A stretch of 64,000 bases of DNA from Acidimicrobiales bacterium (GTDB taxonomy: Bacteria > Actinomycetota > Acidimicrobiia > Acidimicrobiales > JADJXE01). The stretch lies in NCBI GenBank assembly GCA_016716005.1, contig JADJXE010000001.1:2865001-2929000 (forward strand), read 5' to 3'. Of this stretch, positions 17,525 to 26,051 are shown in pieces. Under the pieces are notes generated by a model. It did no database searches, was not told where the DNA came from, and saw only the letters and a program-made list of their open reading frames with translations. Numbering within the stretch: the stretch's first letter is position 1; every line of letters begins with the position of its first letter. A program made the position numbers and the translations under genes.

Positions 17525-18223
17525 TCAGGCCTCGGCCCGGAGGCGGAGGCCCACGCCACGCACCGTCTCCACCAGGCCGGGGTCGCCGAGCTTCTTGCGG
17601 AGCGAGGCCACGTGCACGTCGAGGGTCTTGGTGGGCCCGTACCAGTGCGGGTCCCACACCTCCTCGAGGATCTGCTGGCGGGTGAACACCGCGCCCGGGT
17701 CGCTGCCCAGCAGGGCGAGCAGGTCGAACTCCTTGGGCGTGAGCTCGACGGGCTGCCCCGACACGGTGACCTTCCGGGTGCGGGTGTCGACCTCGAGCTC
17801 GCCCACCCGCACCGGCCCCGCACCGTCGTGGGCGAGGTCGGGGGGGCCGGCGTCGCCCGCAGCGGTGCCCGCACGGCGGTGGACGGCGCGGATCCGGGCC
17901 ACCAGCTCGCGCAGGCCGAAGGGCTTCACCACGTAGTCGTCGGCGCCCAGCTCGAGGCCGACGACCCGGTCGATCTCCTCGCCGCGGGCGCTGACGACGA
18001 TCACGGGCACGGCCGAGCGGGCCCGCAGCCGGCGACACACCTCGAACCCGTCGACGTCGGGGAGGCCGAGGTCGAGCAGCACCAGGTCGGGCTCCTCCAC
18101 CTCGGCCGCGAGGAGGGCAGCGGCCCCGGTCGCGGCCCGGGTGACGGCGAAGCCCTCCCGCTCGAGGCCCTTGGCCAACGGGCCGGCGATGGAGTCGTCG
18201 TCCTCCACGAGCAGCAGCCGCAC
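17525..18223 (-). CDS. OmpR/PhoB-type response regulator
   Basis: A 232-residue transcription regulator. GTG 18223 begins VRLLLVEDDDSIAGPLAKGLEREGF, the receiver-domain start with its acidic pocket. The phosphorylated Asp is in LVLLDLGLPDVDGFEV, and the switch Thr/Ser and Lys regions are VIVVSARG and VVKPFGLREL. The C-terminal winged helix includes ELTPKEFDLLALL, VFTRQQILEEVW, TLDVHVASLRKKLGD and VRGVGLRL. The open frame extends to 18304, but homology starts at the GTG. It is transcribed ahead of its kinase and divergently from the ApbE/ferric-reductase operon. Confidence 0.93.
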   Translation of the reverse strand: MRLLLVEDDDSIAGPLAKGLEREGFAVTRAATGAAALLAAEVEEPDLVLLDLGLPDVDGFEVCRRLRARSAVPVIVVSARGEEIDRVVGLELGADDYVVKPFGLRELVARIRAVHRRAGTAAGDAGPPDLAHDGAGPVRVGELEVDTRTRKVTVSGQPVELTPKEFDLLALLGSDPGAVFTRQQILEEVWDPHWYGPTKTLDVHVASLRKKLGDPGLVETVRGVGLRLRAEA

Positions 18224-18348
18224 GGCACCCACGGTGGCACATCCGCCGGCGGCGACGGCACCGCCACGGCGGTCGGGCACGGGATCCCGGCGATCTTTGC
18301 CCAACGCTTACCTGGCCCTAGCAGGCCCCTGGAGGGAGGGTCCGTACG

Positions 18349-18861
18349 GTGGCACCCATGCAGCGACGCAGAGCCATCACCCTCGCCCTCACCGCCACCG
18401 GCGTGACCCTCGCCGCCGGCGCCGCCATGGCCGCCAACCTCGGCCTGCTCGGCTTCGCCGCCGACCCGTCGATCCCGGTGGGGAAGCTGACCGCGGCGAA
18501 CGTGTCCGACCTCTCGGGGTCGAGCGCCGCGACCACGGCGACCACCGCCGATCCCGGCGTGATCGTCGTCTACCAGGACGTGCCGATCGAGGTGCCGGTG
18601 GGCGGGGCGGGAGCGGCCTCGACGCCGGCCGGGTCGGTCGCCTCCACCCCGGCGGCGCCATCGACCGCGGCATCGACCACGGCATCGACCACGGCCGTGC
18701 CGGCGCCGGCGCCGGTGGCCACCGCGGTCGGCGAGACCCCCCCGGTCACCGCCGACGATCACGGTGCCGACCACGACGGCGACATCGCTGACGACCACGG
18801 GGGCGACACCGCTGACGACCACGACGGCGATCGCCCCGAGGGGTCGGACGACGATGACTGA
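18349..18861 (+). CDS. Small membrane-anchored protein with His/Asp-rich tail
   Basis: A 170-residue protein of no recognised family. After a basic start (QRRRAIT) there is one hydrophobic segment at residues ~12-32, then an Ala/Thr/Pro-rich extracytoplasmic linker, and a C-terminal ~35 residues consisting mostly of Asp and His (repeats of ADDHG, DHDGD), which look able to bind divalent metal. GTG 18349 has GGAGGGAGGG 8 nt upstream; ATG 18358 is the alternative. The stop overlaps the next start by 8 bp. The operon continues into ApbE and a ferric-reductase-like protein, suggesting an envelope metal or redox role (inference). Confidence 0.7.
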   Translation: MAPMQRRRAITLALTATGVTLAAGAAMAANLGLLGFAADPSIPVGKLTAANVSDLSGSSAATTATTADPGVIVVYQDVPIEVPVGGAGAASTPAGSVASTPAAPSTAASTTASTTAVPAPAPVATAVGETPPVTADDHGADHDGDIADDHGGDTADDHDGDRPEGSDDDD

Positions 18862-19270
18862 TCCCACGTCGGCCCGCCGCCGCCGCCACCAGGCCGCCCT
18901 GTCGCGCATCGCCATCGGCGGCGTGAGCGCGGCCGGGGCCTTCGGGATCGTCGCCTACCTGGGCCTGGCGGCGCAGGCCGAGCCGGTCGCGGCGCCCGTC
19001 GCCCTGCCGGTCACCGTGCCCGCGGCCCCGGCCTCCACCGTGCCCGCCACGCTGCCCCCGGCCCAGCCCCGCGTGATCGTCGTGCCCCGCTACGTGATCG
19101 TGCCCGTGCCCTCCGGGTCCGGCTCGGGGTCCGGCTCGGGTGCGGCCGCCGCGCCTGCACCCACCCCGGCGCCCGCGCCGGCCACGCCGGCGCCCACCAC
19201 CCGGCCGGCCCCGGCGCCCGTCGTCGCGGCCCCCGCGCCGGCCCCGGTCACCCAGACCCAGGGCAGCTGA
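18854..19270 (+). CDS. Small membrane-anchored Ala/Pro-rich protein
   Basis: A 138-residue unrecognised protein. A basic N-terminus (SARRRRHQAALSR) leads into one hydrophobic segment (IAIGGVSAAGAFGIVAYLGLAA). Then come a short VIVVPRYVIVPVP strand motif, a Ser-Gly repeat and a Pro/Ala tail. The first protein of the operon has a comparable VIVVYQDVPIEVP stretch after its own TM segment, so the two may be distant paralogues. ATG 18854 sits inside the end of the previous gene, and ApbE starts 7 bp after its stop. Confidence 0.68.
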   Translation: MTDPTSARRRRHQAALSRIAIGGVSAAGAFGIVAYLGLAAQAEPVAAPVALPVTVPAAPASTVPATLPPAQPRVIVVPRYVIVPVPSGSGSGSGSGAAAAPAPTPAPAPATPAPTTRPAPAPVVAAPAPAPVTQTQGS

Positions 19271-19277
19271 GGCCGAC

Positions 19278-20390
19278 ATGGCACCCTCCCCGCCCTCCCC
19301 ACCCTCCCTCCCCTCGACCGTGCCCGGGCCCACCGCCGGCGCCGCTGCGACCGCCCCTCCCGCAGCCGGCCCGGGTGGGCCGGGCGCGGCCGAGCGGCGC
19401 TTTCGCGCCATGGGCACCGACGCGTTGCTGGTGGGGGTCGCCGCGCCCGGCGGGCCCGACGCCGACGACCTCCTGGCCCGGGCCGAGGTGCGGATCCAGC
19501 TGCTCGACGCCCGGTGGAGCCGGTTCCGGCCCGCCAGCGAGCTCAGCCGGCTGAACGCTGCGGCGGGCGCCCCCGTGCTCCTGCCCCGCGACACCTACGA
19601 GCTGGTGCACCTGGCCATCGAGGCCTGGCGGGTGACGGGCGGCCGCTTCGACCCCACCGTGCTGCGGGCCCTCGAGGCGGCCGGCTACGACCGGAGCCAC
19701 GAAGCGGTGGTGGGCCGCGACCTGGCCGCCCCGTCGACCCCGTCGCCGGCCGCGCCCACCCCGGGCTGCGCCGGCATCGAGCTCGACCCCGAGCTCGGCG
19801 CCGTCACCCTGCCGGCCGGCGTCGCCCTCGACCTCGGGGGCATCGGCAAGGGCCGCACCGCCGACCTGGTCGTGGCCGAGCTGGTCGCAGCCGGCCTGGC
19901 CGGGGCGCTGGTCGACCTGGGGGGTGACGTCAGCGTGGCCGGCACCCCCCCGGCCGGCGCGTCGTCCTGGGTGATCGGGGTGCCCCACCCGCTCGACCCG
20001 GCCGTGGAGATCGGGCGCCTGGGTCTGGCCGCCGGGGGCGTGGTGACCAGCACCCGCCTGAAGCGGGCGTGGCACGTCGACGGCCGCCCCGCCCACCACC
20101 TCATCGAGCCGTCGACGGGCCGCCCGGCCGACAGCGGGCTGGCGTCGGTCACGGTGCTCGCCGCCACCGCCGCCTGGGCCGAGGTCCTGGCCAAGGCCGT
20201 GTTCCTCGCCGGCCCGGTCGACGGTGCCGAGGCTCTGGCCGGGGCCGGCGCCACCGGCCTGGCCGTCACCGACGACGGTGAGGTGCTGGCCTTCGACGGT
20301 CTCGATCGCTTCGTCGTCTCGGGCCCGCTCGCCGACTCCCCCGCCGGGGAGCGGTCGGTCCCGATCTCGCAGGAAGGCACCCCCCGATGA
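19278..20390 (+). CDS. apbE: FAD:protein FMN transferase (ApbE)
   Basis: A 370-residue flavin transferase that attaches FMN through a phosphoester to a Thr/Ser of target proteins outside the membrane. Family motifs are RFRAMGTDALLV, LDARWSRFRPASELSRLNAAAG, VALDLGGIGKGRTADLV, LVDLGGDVSVAG and HHLIEPSTGRPADSGLASVTVLA, plus an Ala-rich TAAWAEVLAKAVF region. About 40 low-complexity residues precede the domain without a clear signal peptide. The stop overlaps the next gene by 4 bp. No classical FMN-binding-domain target is encoded nearby. Confidence 0.92.
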   Translation: MAPSPPSPPSLPSTVPGPTAGAAATAPPAAGPGGPGAAERRFRAMGTDALLVGVAAPGGPDADDLLARAEVRIQLLDARWSRFRPASELSRLNAAAGAPVLLPRDTYELVHLAIEAWRVTGGRFDPTVLRALEAAGYDRSHEAVVGRDLAAPSTPSPAAPTPGCAGIELDPELGAVTLPAGVALDLGGIGKGRTADLVVAELVAAGLAGALVDLGGDVSVAGTPPAGASSWVIGVPHPLDPAVEIGRLGLAAGGVVTSTRLKRAWHVDGRPAHHLIEPSTGRPADSGLASVTVLAATAAWAEVLAKAVFLAGPVDGAEALAGAGATGLAVTDDGEVLAFDGLDRFVVSGPLADSPAGERSVPISQEGTPR

Positions 20391-20971
20391 GTCAGCAGTT
20401 CTGGTGGTACGTGGCCCGGGCCAGCGGCATCGTGGCCTGGGCCCTGGCCGCAGCCTCGGTGCTGTGGGGCCTTGCGCTGTCCACCCGCGCCCTCGGCTCG
20501 AAGCCGCGCGCCCCCTGGCTGCTCGACCTGCACCGCTTCCTCGGTGGGCTCACGGTCGCGTTCGTGGGCGTGCACCTCGTGGGCCTGGCGGCCGACAGCT
20601 ACACCCACTGGGGCCTGGCCGACCTGTTCGTCCCGCTGGCCTCGGCGTGGAAGCCCGTGGCGGTCGCCTGGGGGATCGTCGCCTTCTACCTGCTGGTCGC
20701 GGTGGAGGTCACCTCGCTGCTGATGAAGCGCCTGCCCCGGCGGGTCTGGCACGGCGTGCACCTGCTGTCGTACGGCGTGTACGTGCTGGGCACGGTGCAC
20801 CTGTTCACCGCCGGCACCGACCGCGCGAACCCGATCCTGCAGTGGTCGGCCCTGGCGTCGGCGGCGGCGGTGGTCTTCTTCACCGTGTACCGCGTGGTCG
20901 GCCCCGGGCGGGCCAGCACCTCGCGCCGGATCCCGTCGTCGGCTCGGACGGCCTCGTTGCGCCCGACCTGA
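20387..20971 (+). CDS. Ferric-reductase-like transmembrane protein
   Basis: A 194-residue polytopic membrane protein with about five hydrophobic helices. Paired histidines typical of a haem-b ferric-reductase/YedZ-like domain are LDLHRFLG and VGVHLVG in one region, and WHGVHLLSYGVYVLGTVHLF in another. ATG 20387 overlaps apbE. A flavin transferase beside a haem membrane protein suggests transmembrane electron transfer to an extracytoplasmic flavin or metal site, with the His/Asp-tailed protein as a possible partner (inference). Confidence 0.85.
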   Translation: MSQQFWWYVARASGIVAWALAAASVLWGLALSTRALGSKPRAPWLLDLHRFLGGLTVAFVGVHLVGLAADSYTHWGLADLFVPLASAWKPVAVAWGIVAFYLLVAVEVTSLLMKRLPRRVWHGVHLLSYGVYVLGTVHLFTAGTDRANPILQWSALASAAAVVFFTVYRVVGPGRASTSRRIPSSARTASLRPT

Positions 20972-21037
20972 CCCTCGCGGTCCCCGGTCCCCGGTCCCCC
21001 GACCCCCCGGTGGTCCCCGGCCCCGGATCCCCGGCGG

Positions 21038-22885
21038 CTACAGGTGGATGGGCACCGAGGTCACGACGGTCTTCGGCCGGAAGTGGAGCCTGGTCTTGAG
21101 GGCGAGGGCCGACTGGTTGTGCAGGGGCTGCGAGTACCAGTGGTCGACCACGAACTCGGGGATCACCACGGTGATGATGTCGTCGGGCGACTCGGCGTCG
21201 AGCTCGTCGAGGTACGCGAGCACCGGCCCGGTCAGCTCCCGGTAGGGCGAGTAGAGGGTGTGGAGCTCGACGGGGATGTCGTACTCGGCCCAGTCCTTGT
21301 GGGCCCGCTCCTCGTCCTCGTGGTCGTACACCACCGTGACCGCGATCAGCTTGTCGGGCGCCAGCGACCGGGCGTACCAGAGCGCCTCCATCACGCCCTT
21401 GTTCACCCGCCCGACCAGCACGACCACGTTGTGGGTGCGCCGCTTCGGCCGCCAGCCCGGCTCGACCGACGTCGTGGCCGCGACCCGCTTGTAGTGGTTG
21501 CCGATCCGCTTGAGCACCACGACGATGCAGGGGATCAGCACCGCCGGGATCCACGCCCCGATCGTGAACTTCGACACCACCACGACGAGCAGCACGACGA
21601 ACGTGGCGATGGCGCCGAGCCCGTTGACGATCACGCCCCGCCGCCAGCTGGGCTCGCGCTCCTTCCAGTGGTGCACCACCATGCCGGTCTGCGACAGGCT
21701 GAAGCCCGTGAACACGCCCACGGCGTAGAGGGGGATGAGGGCGGCGACCTGGCCGCCGAAGGCGACCACCAGGGCCCCGGCCACCAGCGACAGGCTGACG
21801 ATGCCGTTGGAGAACACCAGCCGGTCGCCGCGGTTGGCGAGCTGGCGGGGCAGGAAGCCGTCGCGGGCGATGATCGACGAGAGGCGCGGGAAGTCGGCGT
21901 AGGCGGTGTTGGCCGCGAGGATCAGGATGGCGAACGTGGAGAACTGCAGCACGTAGTAGATGAACGTGCCGCCCCCGAACACGTAGCCGCCCATGATCGA
22001 CAGGAGCGTCTCCTGCTCCGACACCGTGGGCTGCAGGCGGTGGGCCAGCACCGACACCCCGAAGAACGTGCTGCCGAGGATGACGGCCATCCACACCAGG
22101 GTGGTCGCAGCGTTCCGGGACTCGGGCCGGCGGAAGGCGGGGACGCCGTTGGAGATGGCCTCCACGCCCGACAGGGCGACCGCGCCCGACGAGAAGGCCC
22201 GCAGCAGGATGAACAGCCCCAGGGCGGTGGCGTTGCCGAAGTTGTCGCCCATCACCTCCTTCAGGGCCTCTTCGTCCACGGGCATGGGCCCGAGGTCGCC
22301 GAAGTAGGAGCGGAACAGGCCCACGCCGATCAGGAGCATCAGCGAGACCACGTAGATGTACGTGGGCCCGGCGAAGAGGCGCCCGCTCTCCTTCACGCCG
22401 CGCAGGTTCGCCACCGTCATGAGCAGGATCGCGAGCAGGCACAACGGCACGCGCCAGTCGCGCAGCTCGGGGAAGGCCGACGTGATGGCGGCCACGCCTG
22501 CCGACACCGACACCGCCACCGTGAGGATGTAGTCGGTGAGCAGCGACGCCCCGGCCACCAGAGAGGGCGTCTCGCCCAGGTTCTCGCGCGACACCACGTA
22601 GGAGCCGCCGCCCGACGGGTAGGCGAAGATCGTCTGGCGGTAGCTGGTGGCCACGATGGCCAGCAGGATCGTGACGATGAGCGCGATCGGCACCAGGTCC
22701 TCGAGCGCCGCCATGCCGGCGATGGGCACCAGCACGAGGAGGATCTCCTCGGTGGCGTAGGCGGTGGAGGAGATGGCGTCCGACGCGAACACCGCCAGGG
22801 CGATGACCTTGCCCAGCCGGTGGTGGTGCTCCTCGGAGCTGGCGATCGGCGTCCCGACGAACAGTCGCTTGATCGACGCGTACAT
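21038..22885 (-). CDS. kimA: KimA-like potassium transporter (APC-fold permease)
   Basis: A 615-residue permease with about 12 membrane helices and a ~150-residue cytoplasmic C-terminal domain. It opens MYASIKRLFVG and contains ASDAISSTAYATEE, YRQTIFAYPSGGGSYVVSRENLGE, AFSSGAVALSGVEAISNGVPAF, AANTAYADFPRL and FSNGIVSLSL. As I recall the Bacillus KimA (KUP-family K+/H+ symporter) sequence, it matches over the whole length; such proteins are often annotated as amino-acid permeases. It diverges from two TrkA-type NAD-binding proteins, which supports a potassium role. ATG 22885 is favoured over 22909 because the KimA-type start MYxSIKR lies there. An amino-acid substrate is the alternative. Confidence 0.85.
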   Translation of the reverse strand: MYASIKRLFVGTPIASSEEHHHRLGKVIALAVFASDAISSTAYATEEILLVLVPIAGMAALEDLVPIALIVTILLAIVATSYRQTIFAYPSGGGSYVVSRENLGETPSLVAGASLLTDYILTVAVSVSAGVAAITSAFPELRDWRVPLCLLAILLMTVANLRGVKESGRLFAGPTYIYVVSLMLLIGVGLFRSYFGDLGPMPVDEEALKEVMGDNFGNATALGLFILLRAFSSGAVALSGVEAISNGVPAFRRPESRNAATTLVWMAVILGSTFFGVSVLAHRLQPTVSEQETLLSIMGGYVFGGGTFIYYVLQFSTFAILILAANTAYADFPRLSSIIARDGFLPRQLANRGDRLVFSNGIVSLSLVAGALVVAFGGQVAALIPLYAVGVFTGFSLSQTGMVVHHWKEREPSWRRGVIVNGLGAIATFVVLLVVVVSKFTIGAWIPAVLIPCIVVVLKRIGNHYKRVAATTSVEPGWRPKRRTHNVVVLVGRVNKGVMEALWYARSLAPDKLIAVTVVYDHEDEERAHKDWAEYDIPVELHTLYSPYRELTGPVLAYLDELDAESPDDIITVVIPEFVVDHWYSQPLHNQSALALKTRLHFRPKTVVTSVPIHL

Positions 22886-23068
22886 GCGCCCCGCAGCATG
22901 CCACCGCACCGGTGGGCGGGCGCACCTCGGGCGTGGCGCGTGTCATCCGCGCGTCAGCGAAGCGGCGCCGGGCGAGCCGGCCCGCGGCGAGGGCTACGAT
23001 CGCCGGCCGGGCCCGCTCCCGGCCCGAACCGGGACCGCGACCCGACGAGCACCGAGGAGGTGTCGCCC

Positions 23069-23734
23069 GTGCATTTCGTGGTGGTCGGATGCGGCCGGGT
23101 GGGCTCGCAGCTGGCGCAGCAGCTCACGGAGGCCGGACACACCGTGGCCGTGGTGGACCGCAGCGCCAGCTCCTTCGAGCGCCTGGGCAAGGGGTTCGAG
23201 GGGACGACCATCGAGGGGATCGGCTTCGACCGCGACGTGCTGGTCGAGGCCGGCGTCGAGCGGGCCGCGGCGGTGGCCGCGGTGACCAGCGGCGACAACT
23301 CGAACATCATGATCGCCCGCGTCGCCCGGGAGACGTTCGGGATCGACCGGGTGGTGGCTCGCATCTACGACCCCCGCCGGGCCGCGATCTACCAGCGACT
23401 CGGGATCCCCACGGTGGCCACCGTGTCATGGACCACCGAGCGGGTGCTCCGCCGGATCCTGCCCGAGGAGCCCGGGGTGGAGTGGGTCGACCCGAGTGCC
23501 AAGGTGCTCCTGGTGGAGCGCACCGTCCCTCGGGCGTGGGCCGGCCGGAGGTACGCGGAGCTCGACGTGGCCGGGGTCAGCCGGGTGATGGCGGTGCAGC
23601 GGCTGGGCGTGGGCATGGTGCCCAAGGACGACCTGGTGGCCCAGGAGGACGATGTGGTGTTCGTGGGGGTGGCCGGCGACGCCGTCGATCAGCTCGACGG
23701 CAGGTTGGCGGGCACCGAGGGGGGTGGGCACTGA
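23069..23734 (+). CDS. TrkA-type K+ channel/transporter regulatory protein, first copy
   Basis: A 221-residue cytoplasmic RCK protein: an N-terminal Rossmann fold (HFVVVGCGRVGSQLAQQLTEAGHTVAVVD, NAD(H) motif GCGRVG with Asp at the end of beta-2) and a C-terminal TrkA_C part from residue ~140. GTG 23069 has GAGGAGG 8 nt upstream. Its stop overlaps the ATG of the second copy by one base (TGATG), so translation is coupled. It probably binds nucleotide to gate the KimA-like permease encoded divergently. Confidence 0.92.
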   Translation: MHFVVVGCGRVGSQLAQQLTEAGHTVAVVDRSASSFERLGKGFEGTTIEGIGFDRDVLVEAGVERAAAVAAVTSGDNSNIMIARVARETFGIDRVVARIYDPRRAAIYQRLGIPTVATVSWTTERVLRRILPEEPGVEWVDPSAKVLLVERTVPRAWAGRRYAELDVAGVSRVMAVQRLGVGMVPKDDLVAQEDDVVFVGVAGDAVDQLDGRLAGTEGGGH

Positions 23735-24510
23735 TGAAGGTCGTGATCGCCGGCGGCGGCAAGGTGGGTCGCTTCATGGCCGAGCAGCTCCACGGTGCCG
23801 GCCACGAGGTGCTCATCCTCGACCAGGACCGCGACGTGATCGGCCGCCACCAGGCCGACATCGCCGGCGTGCCCTGGAAGCGCTGCGACGCCTGCGAGGT
23901 GAGCCGGCTGGCCGAGGCCGGCCTCGAGACCGCCGACGTGGTGGCCGCGGTCACCGGCGACGACGAGGACAACCTGGTGATCTCCCTGCTCTCCAAGCAG
24001 GAGTTCGGGGTGCCGCGGGTCGTCGCCCGCGTGAACAACCCCAAGAACGAGTGGATGTTCAACGAGAGCTGGGGGGTCGACATCTCGGTGTCCACCCCGC
24101 ACCTGCTCACCTCCATGGTGGAGGAGGCCGTCTCGGTTGGCACCCTGGTGCGGCTGCTCAGCTTCGAGGGGGGCAAGGCCCGGCTGTCGGAGGTGAAGCT
24201 GGCCGACGGCTCGCCGGCCCAGGACCGCGAGATCCTCGAGCTCGGCTTCCCGCGCGACTCCACGGTGGTCGCGGTGATCCGCAAGGACAAGGTGATCGTG
24301 CCCCGGGGCGACACGTTGCTGCGGGTGGGCGACGAGGTGCTGGTGCTCGTCACCGACGACAGCGAGCCCGAGGTGAAGGCGATCCTCGTCGGGGAAGGGG
24401 CGCTCGGCGCGCCGGGCGAGATGGGGTCGTCCGAGGCCGGGTCGCCGGAGGCGGGGTCGCCCGAGGCCGGGCCGTCCGAGGCCGGGTCGCCGGAGGCGGG
24501 GTCGGCGTGA
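23734..24510 (+). CDS. TrkA-type K+ channel/transporter regulatory protein, second copy
   Basis: A 258-residue RCK protein: KVVIAGGGKVGRFMAEQLHGAGHEVLILDQD at the start (GGGKVG, Asp ligand), NPKNEWMFNESWGVDISVS, and a TrkA_C domain ending VLVLVTDDSEPEVKAILVG near residue 218. An unusual ~30-residue tail of Glu-Ala-Gly-Ser-Pro repeats follows, encoded by a 15-bp tandem repeat. The first and second copies probably form a hetero-complex, as split TrkA/KtrA proteins do. The stop overlaps the next gene by 4 bp. Confidence 0.92.
   Translation: MKVVIAGGGKVGRFMAEQLHGAGHEVLILDQDRDVIGRHQADIAGVPWKRCDACEVSRLAEAGLETADVVAAVTGDDEDNLVISLLSKQEFGVPRVVARVNNPKNEWMFNESWGVDISVSTPHLLTSMVEEAVSVGTLVRLLSFEGGKARLSEVKLADGSPAQDREILELGFPRDSTVVAVIRKDKVIVPRGDTLLRVGDEVLVLVTDDSEPEVKAILVGEGALGAPGEMGSSEAGSPEAGSPEAGPSEAGSPEAGSA
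24431..24507. repeat. 15-bp tandem repeat in the 3' end of the second trkA-like gene
   Basis: Five imperfect copies of a 15-bp unit of the form gaggccgggtcgccg, encoding EAG(S/P)(P/S). In frame, so copy changes alter only the tail length. Confidence 0.75.
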
Positions 24511-25943
24511 GCCTGGCGGCCGCCGCCGCGGTGGAGGTCGTCGAGCCCCCGTCGCCGGCCACGGAGCGCTCCCCGGTCGACGTGCTGCGGCTGGTCGTCG
24601 CCGGATCCGTCCTCGTGGTGCTCGCCCTGCTCCACTGGCTGGCCGGCGACGGCATCTCGCAGTTCCTCGCCGAGCTCTTCGGGGGGCTCACCGCGCTGCC
24701 CTCGTGGCTCCTCACCGCCGTGGTGGTCGTCACCCGGGTCGGGACGGTGGCGATGCTCGTGGGTGGGGCGGTCGCCTCCATCGCCCGGGGTCGCCTGCGC
24801 TTCCTGCTCACCGTGATCCTGGGCGCCGCCCTCGGCGTGGCGCTGTTCGCAGGGATCGACGCCCTCGCCGACGGCAACGAGCGCCCTGCGGTGGCCGAGG
24901 CGTCGGACTCGCTCGGCCCGGTGACGAGCGACGAGTTCCCGCCGGAGGTCGTGGCGGCGGGGGCGGGGCTGATGACCGCGGGCGCGCCGTTCGTGGCCCG
25001 GCGGTGGCGGCGTGTCGGGTGGGCGCTCGTGTTCGGCCTGGCGGTCGGGTCGGTGCTCGGCGCGGACGTGTCGGTGGCGGTGCCGGTGGCGCTGGTGGCC
25101 GGCTGGGTGGCGGGCGCCCTGGTGCTGGTGCTGCTGGGCGCGCCCAGCCGGCGGGCGGCGGGCCACGCCGTCGCCGCCGGCCTGGTGCGGGCCGGCATCC
25201 CGCTGGCCCGGCTGGAGCGGGCCAAGGTCGACGCCCGGGGTTCGACGCCCTACTTCGGCCGGACCGCCGATGGCGACAAGCTCTTCGTGAAGGTGCTGGG
25301 CGCCGACGAGCGCAGCGCCGACACGCTCTTTCGGCTGTGGCGGCGGATCGTCCCCCACGACCTCGGCGACGAGAAGCCCTTCACCTCGCTGCGTCGCACC
25401 GTGGAGCACGAGCTGCTCGTGTCGCTCGCGGCCCACGACCAGGGGGTGCGCACACCCCAGGTGGCGGCCTTCGCAAGGGTGGAGCCGAGCTCGTTCGTGC
25501 TGGCCTACGAGGCCATCGAGGGCCGCTCCCTCGACGGTGTGGAGCCGGCCGAGGTCACCGACGAGGTGCTGGCGTCGCTGTGGGAGCAGGTGGCCCTGCT
25601 GCGGGCCAAGGACATCGCCCACCGAGACCTGCGCCTGGCCAACCTGTTCCTCGCCGCCGACGGTCGCGTCTGGATGATCGACTTCGGCTTCTCCGAGCTG
25701 GCCGCGTCCGACCTGCTGCTGGCCACCGACCTGGCCGAGCTGGTGTCGTCGCTGTCGTTGCAGGTGGGGGCCGAGCGGGCGGTGGCGTCCGGGGTCGCCG
25801 CGGTGGGGGCGGCCGCGGTGCGCACGGCGATCCCCCGGCTGCGCCCCGCCTACCGCAGCGGCGCCACCCGCACCGCGATGAAGCAGCGCCCCGAGCTCCT
25901 CGACGAGGTCCGGGCGCGCGTCGAGGCCCTGCCCGCGGCCTGA
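24507..25943 (+). CDS. Membrane protein with a C-terminal kinase-like domain
   Basis: A 478-residue protein. The N-terminal half has about six hydrophobic helices (residues ~25-215). The C-terminal half is a protein-kinase-like fold with a candidate ATP Lys (KLFVKVLG), the catalytic loop AHRDLRLANLFL (HxDxxxxN) and the metal motif MIDFGFSE (DFG). Similar membrane-plus-kinase proteins occur in Actinobacteria next to lysyl-phosphatidylglycerol-synthase-like flippase domains. GTG 24507 overlaps the second TrkA stop by 4 bp, placing it in the potassium operon. It may phosphorylate a protein or a small molecule; the substrate is unknown. Confidence 0.8.
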   Translation: MSLAAAAAVEVVEPPSPATERSPVDVLRLVVAGSVLVVLALLHWLAGDGISQFLAELFGGLTALPSWLLTAVVVVTRVGTVAMLVGGAVASIARGRLRFLLTVILGAALGVALFAGIDALADGNERPAVAEASDSLGPVTSDEFPPEVVAAGAGLMTAGAPFVARRWRRVGWALVFGLAVGSVLGADVSVAVPVALVAGWVAGALVLVLLGAPSRRAAGHAVAAGLVRAGIPLARLERAKVDARGSTPYFGRTADGDKLFVKVLGADERSADTLFRLWRRIVPHDLGDEKPFTSLRRTVEHELLVSLAAHDQGVRTPQVAAFARVEPSSFVLAYEAIEGRSLDGVEPAEVTDEVLASLWEQVALLRAKDIAHRDLRLANLFLAADGRVWMIDFGFSELAASDLLLATDLAELVSSLSLQVGAERAVASGVAAVGAAAVRTAIPRLRPAYRSGATRTAMKQRPELLDEVRARVEALPAA

Positions 25944-26041
25944 GCCCCCGCCGGGGTCACGTCGCCGCCGCCGACGTCACCTCCCCGGCGCGGACGAGCG
26001 GGTGGGGGAGCGGGGTCGGTGACACACCCCGGCGCCATCGT

Positions 26042-26051
26042 GGGGGGGGGG
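26042..26051 (+). repeat. G10 homopolymer running into a GTG start codon
   Basis: Ten consecutive G residues, the last being the first base of the GTG start of the AbiEi/DUF559-type gene. The tract occupies the position of a ribosome-binding site. Confidence 0.85.
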
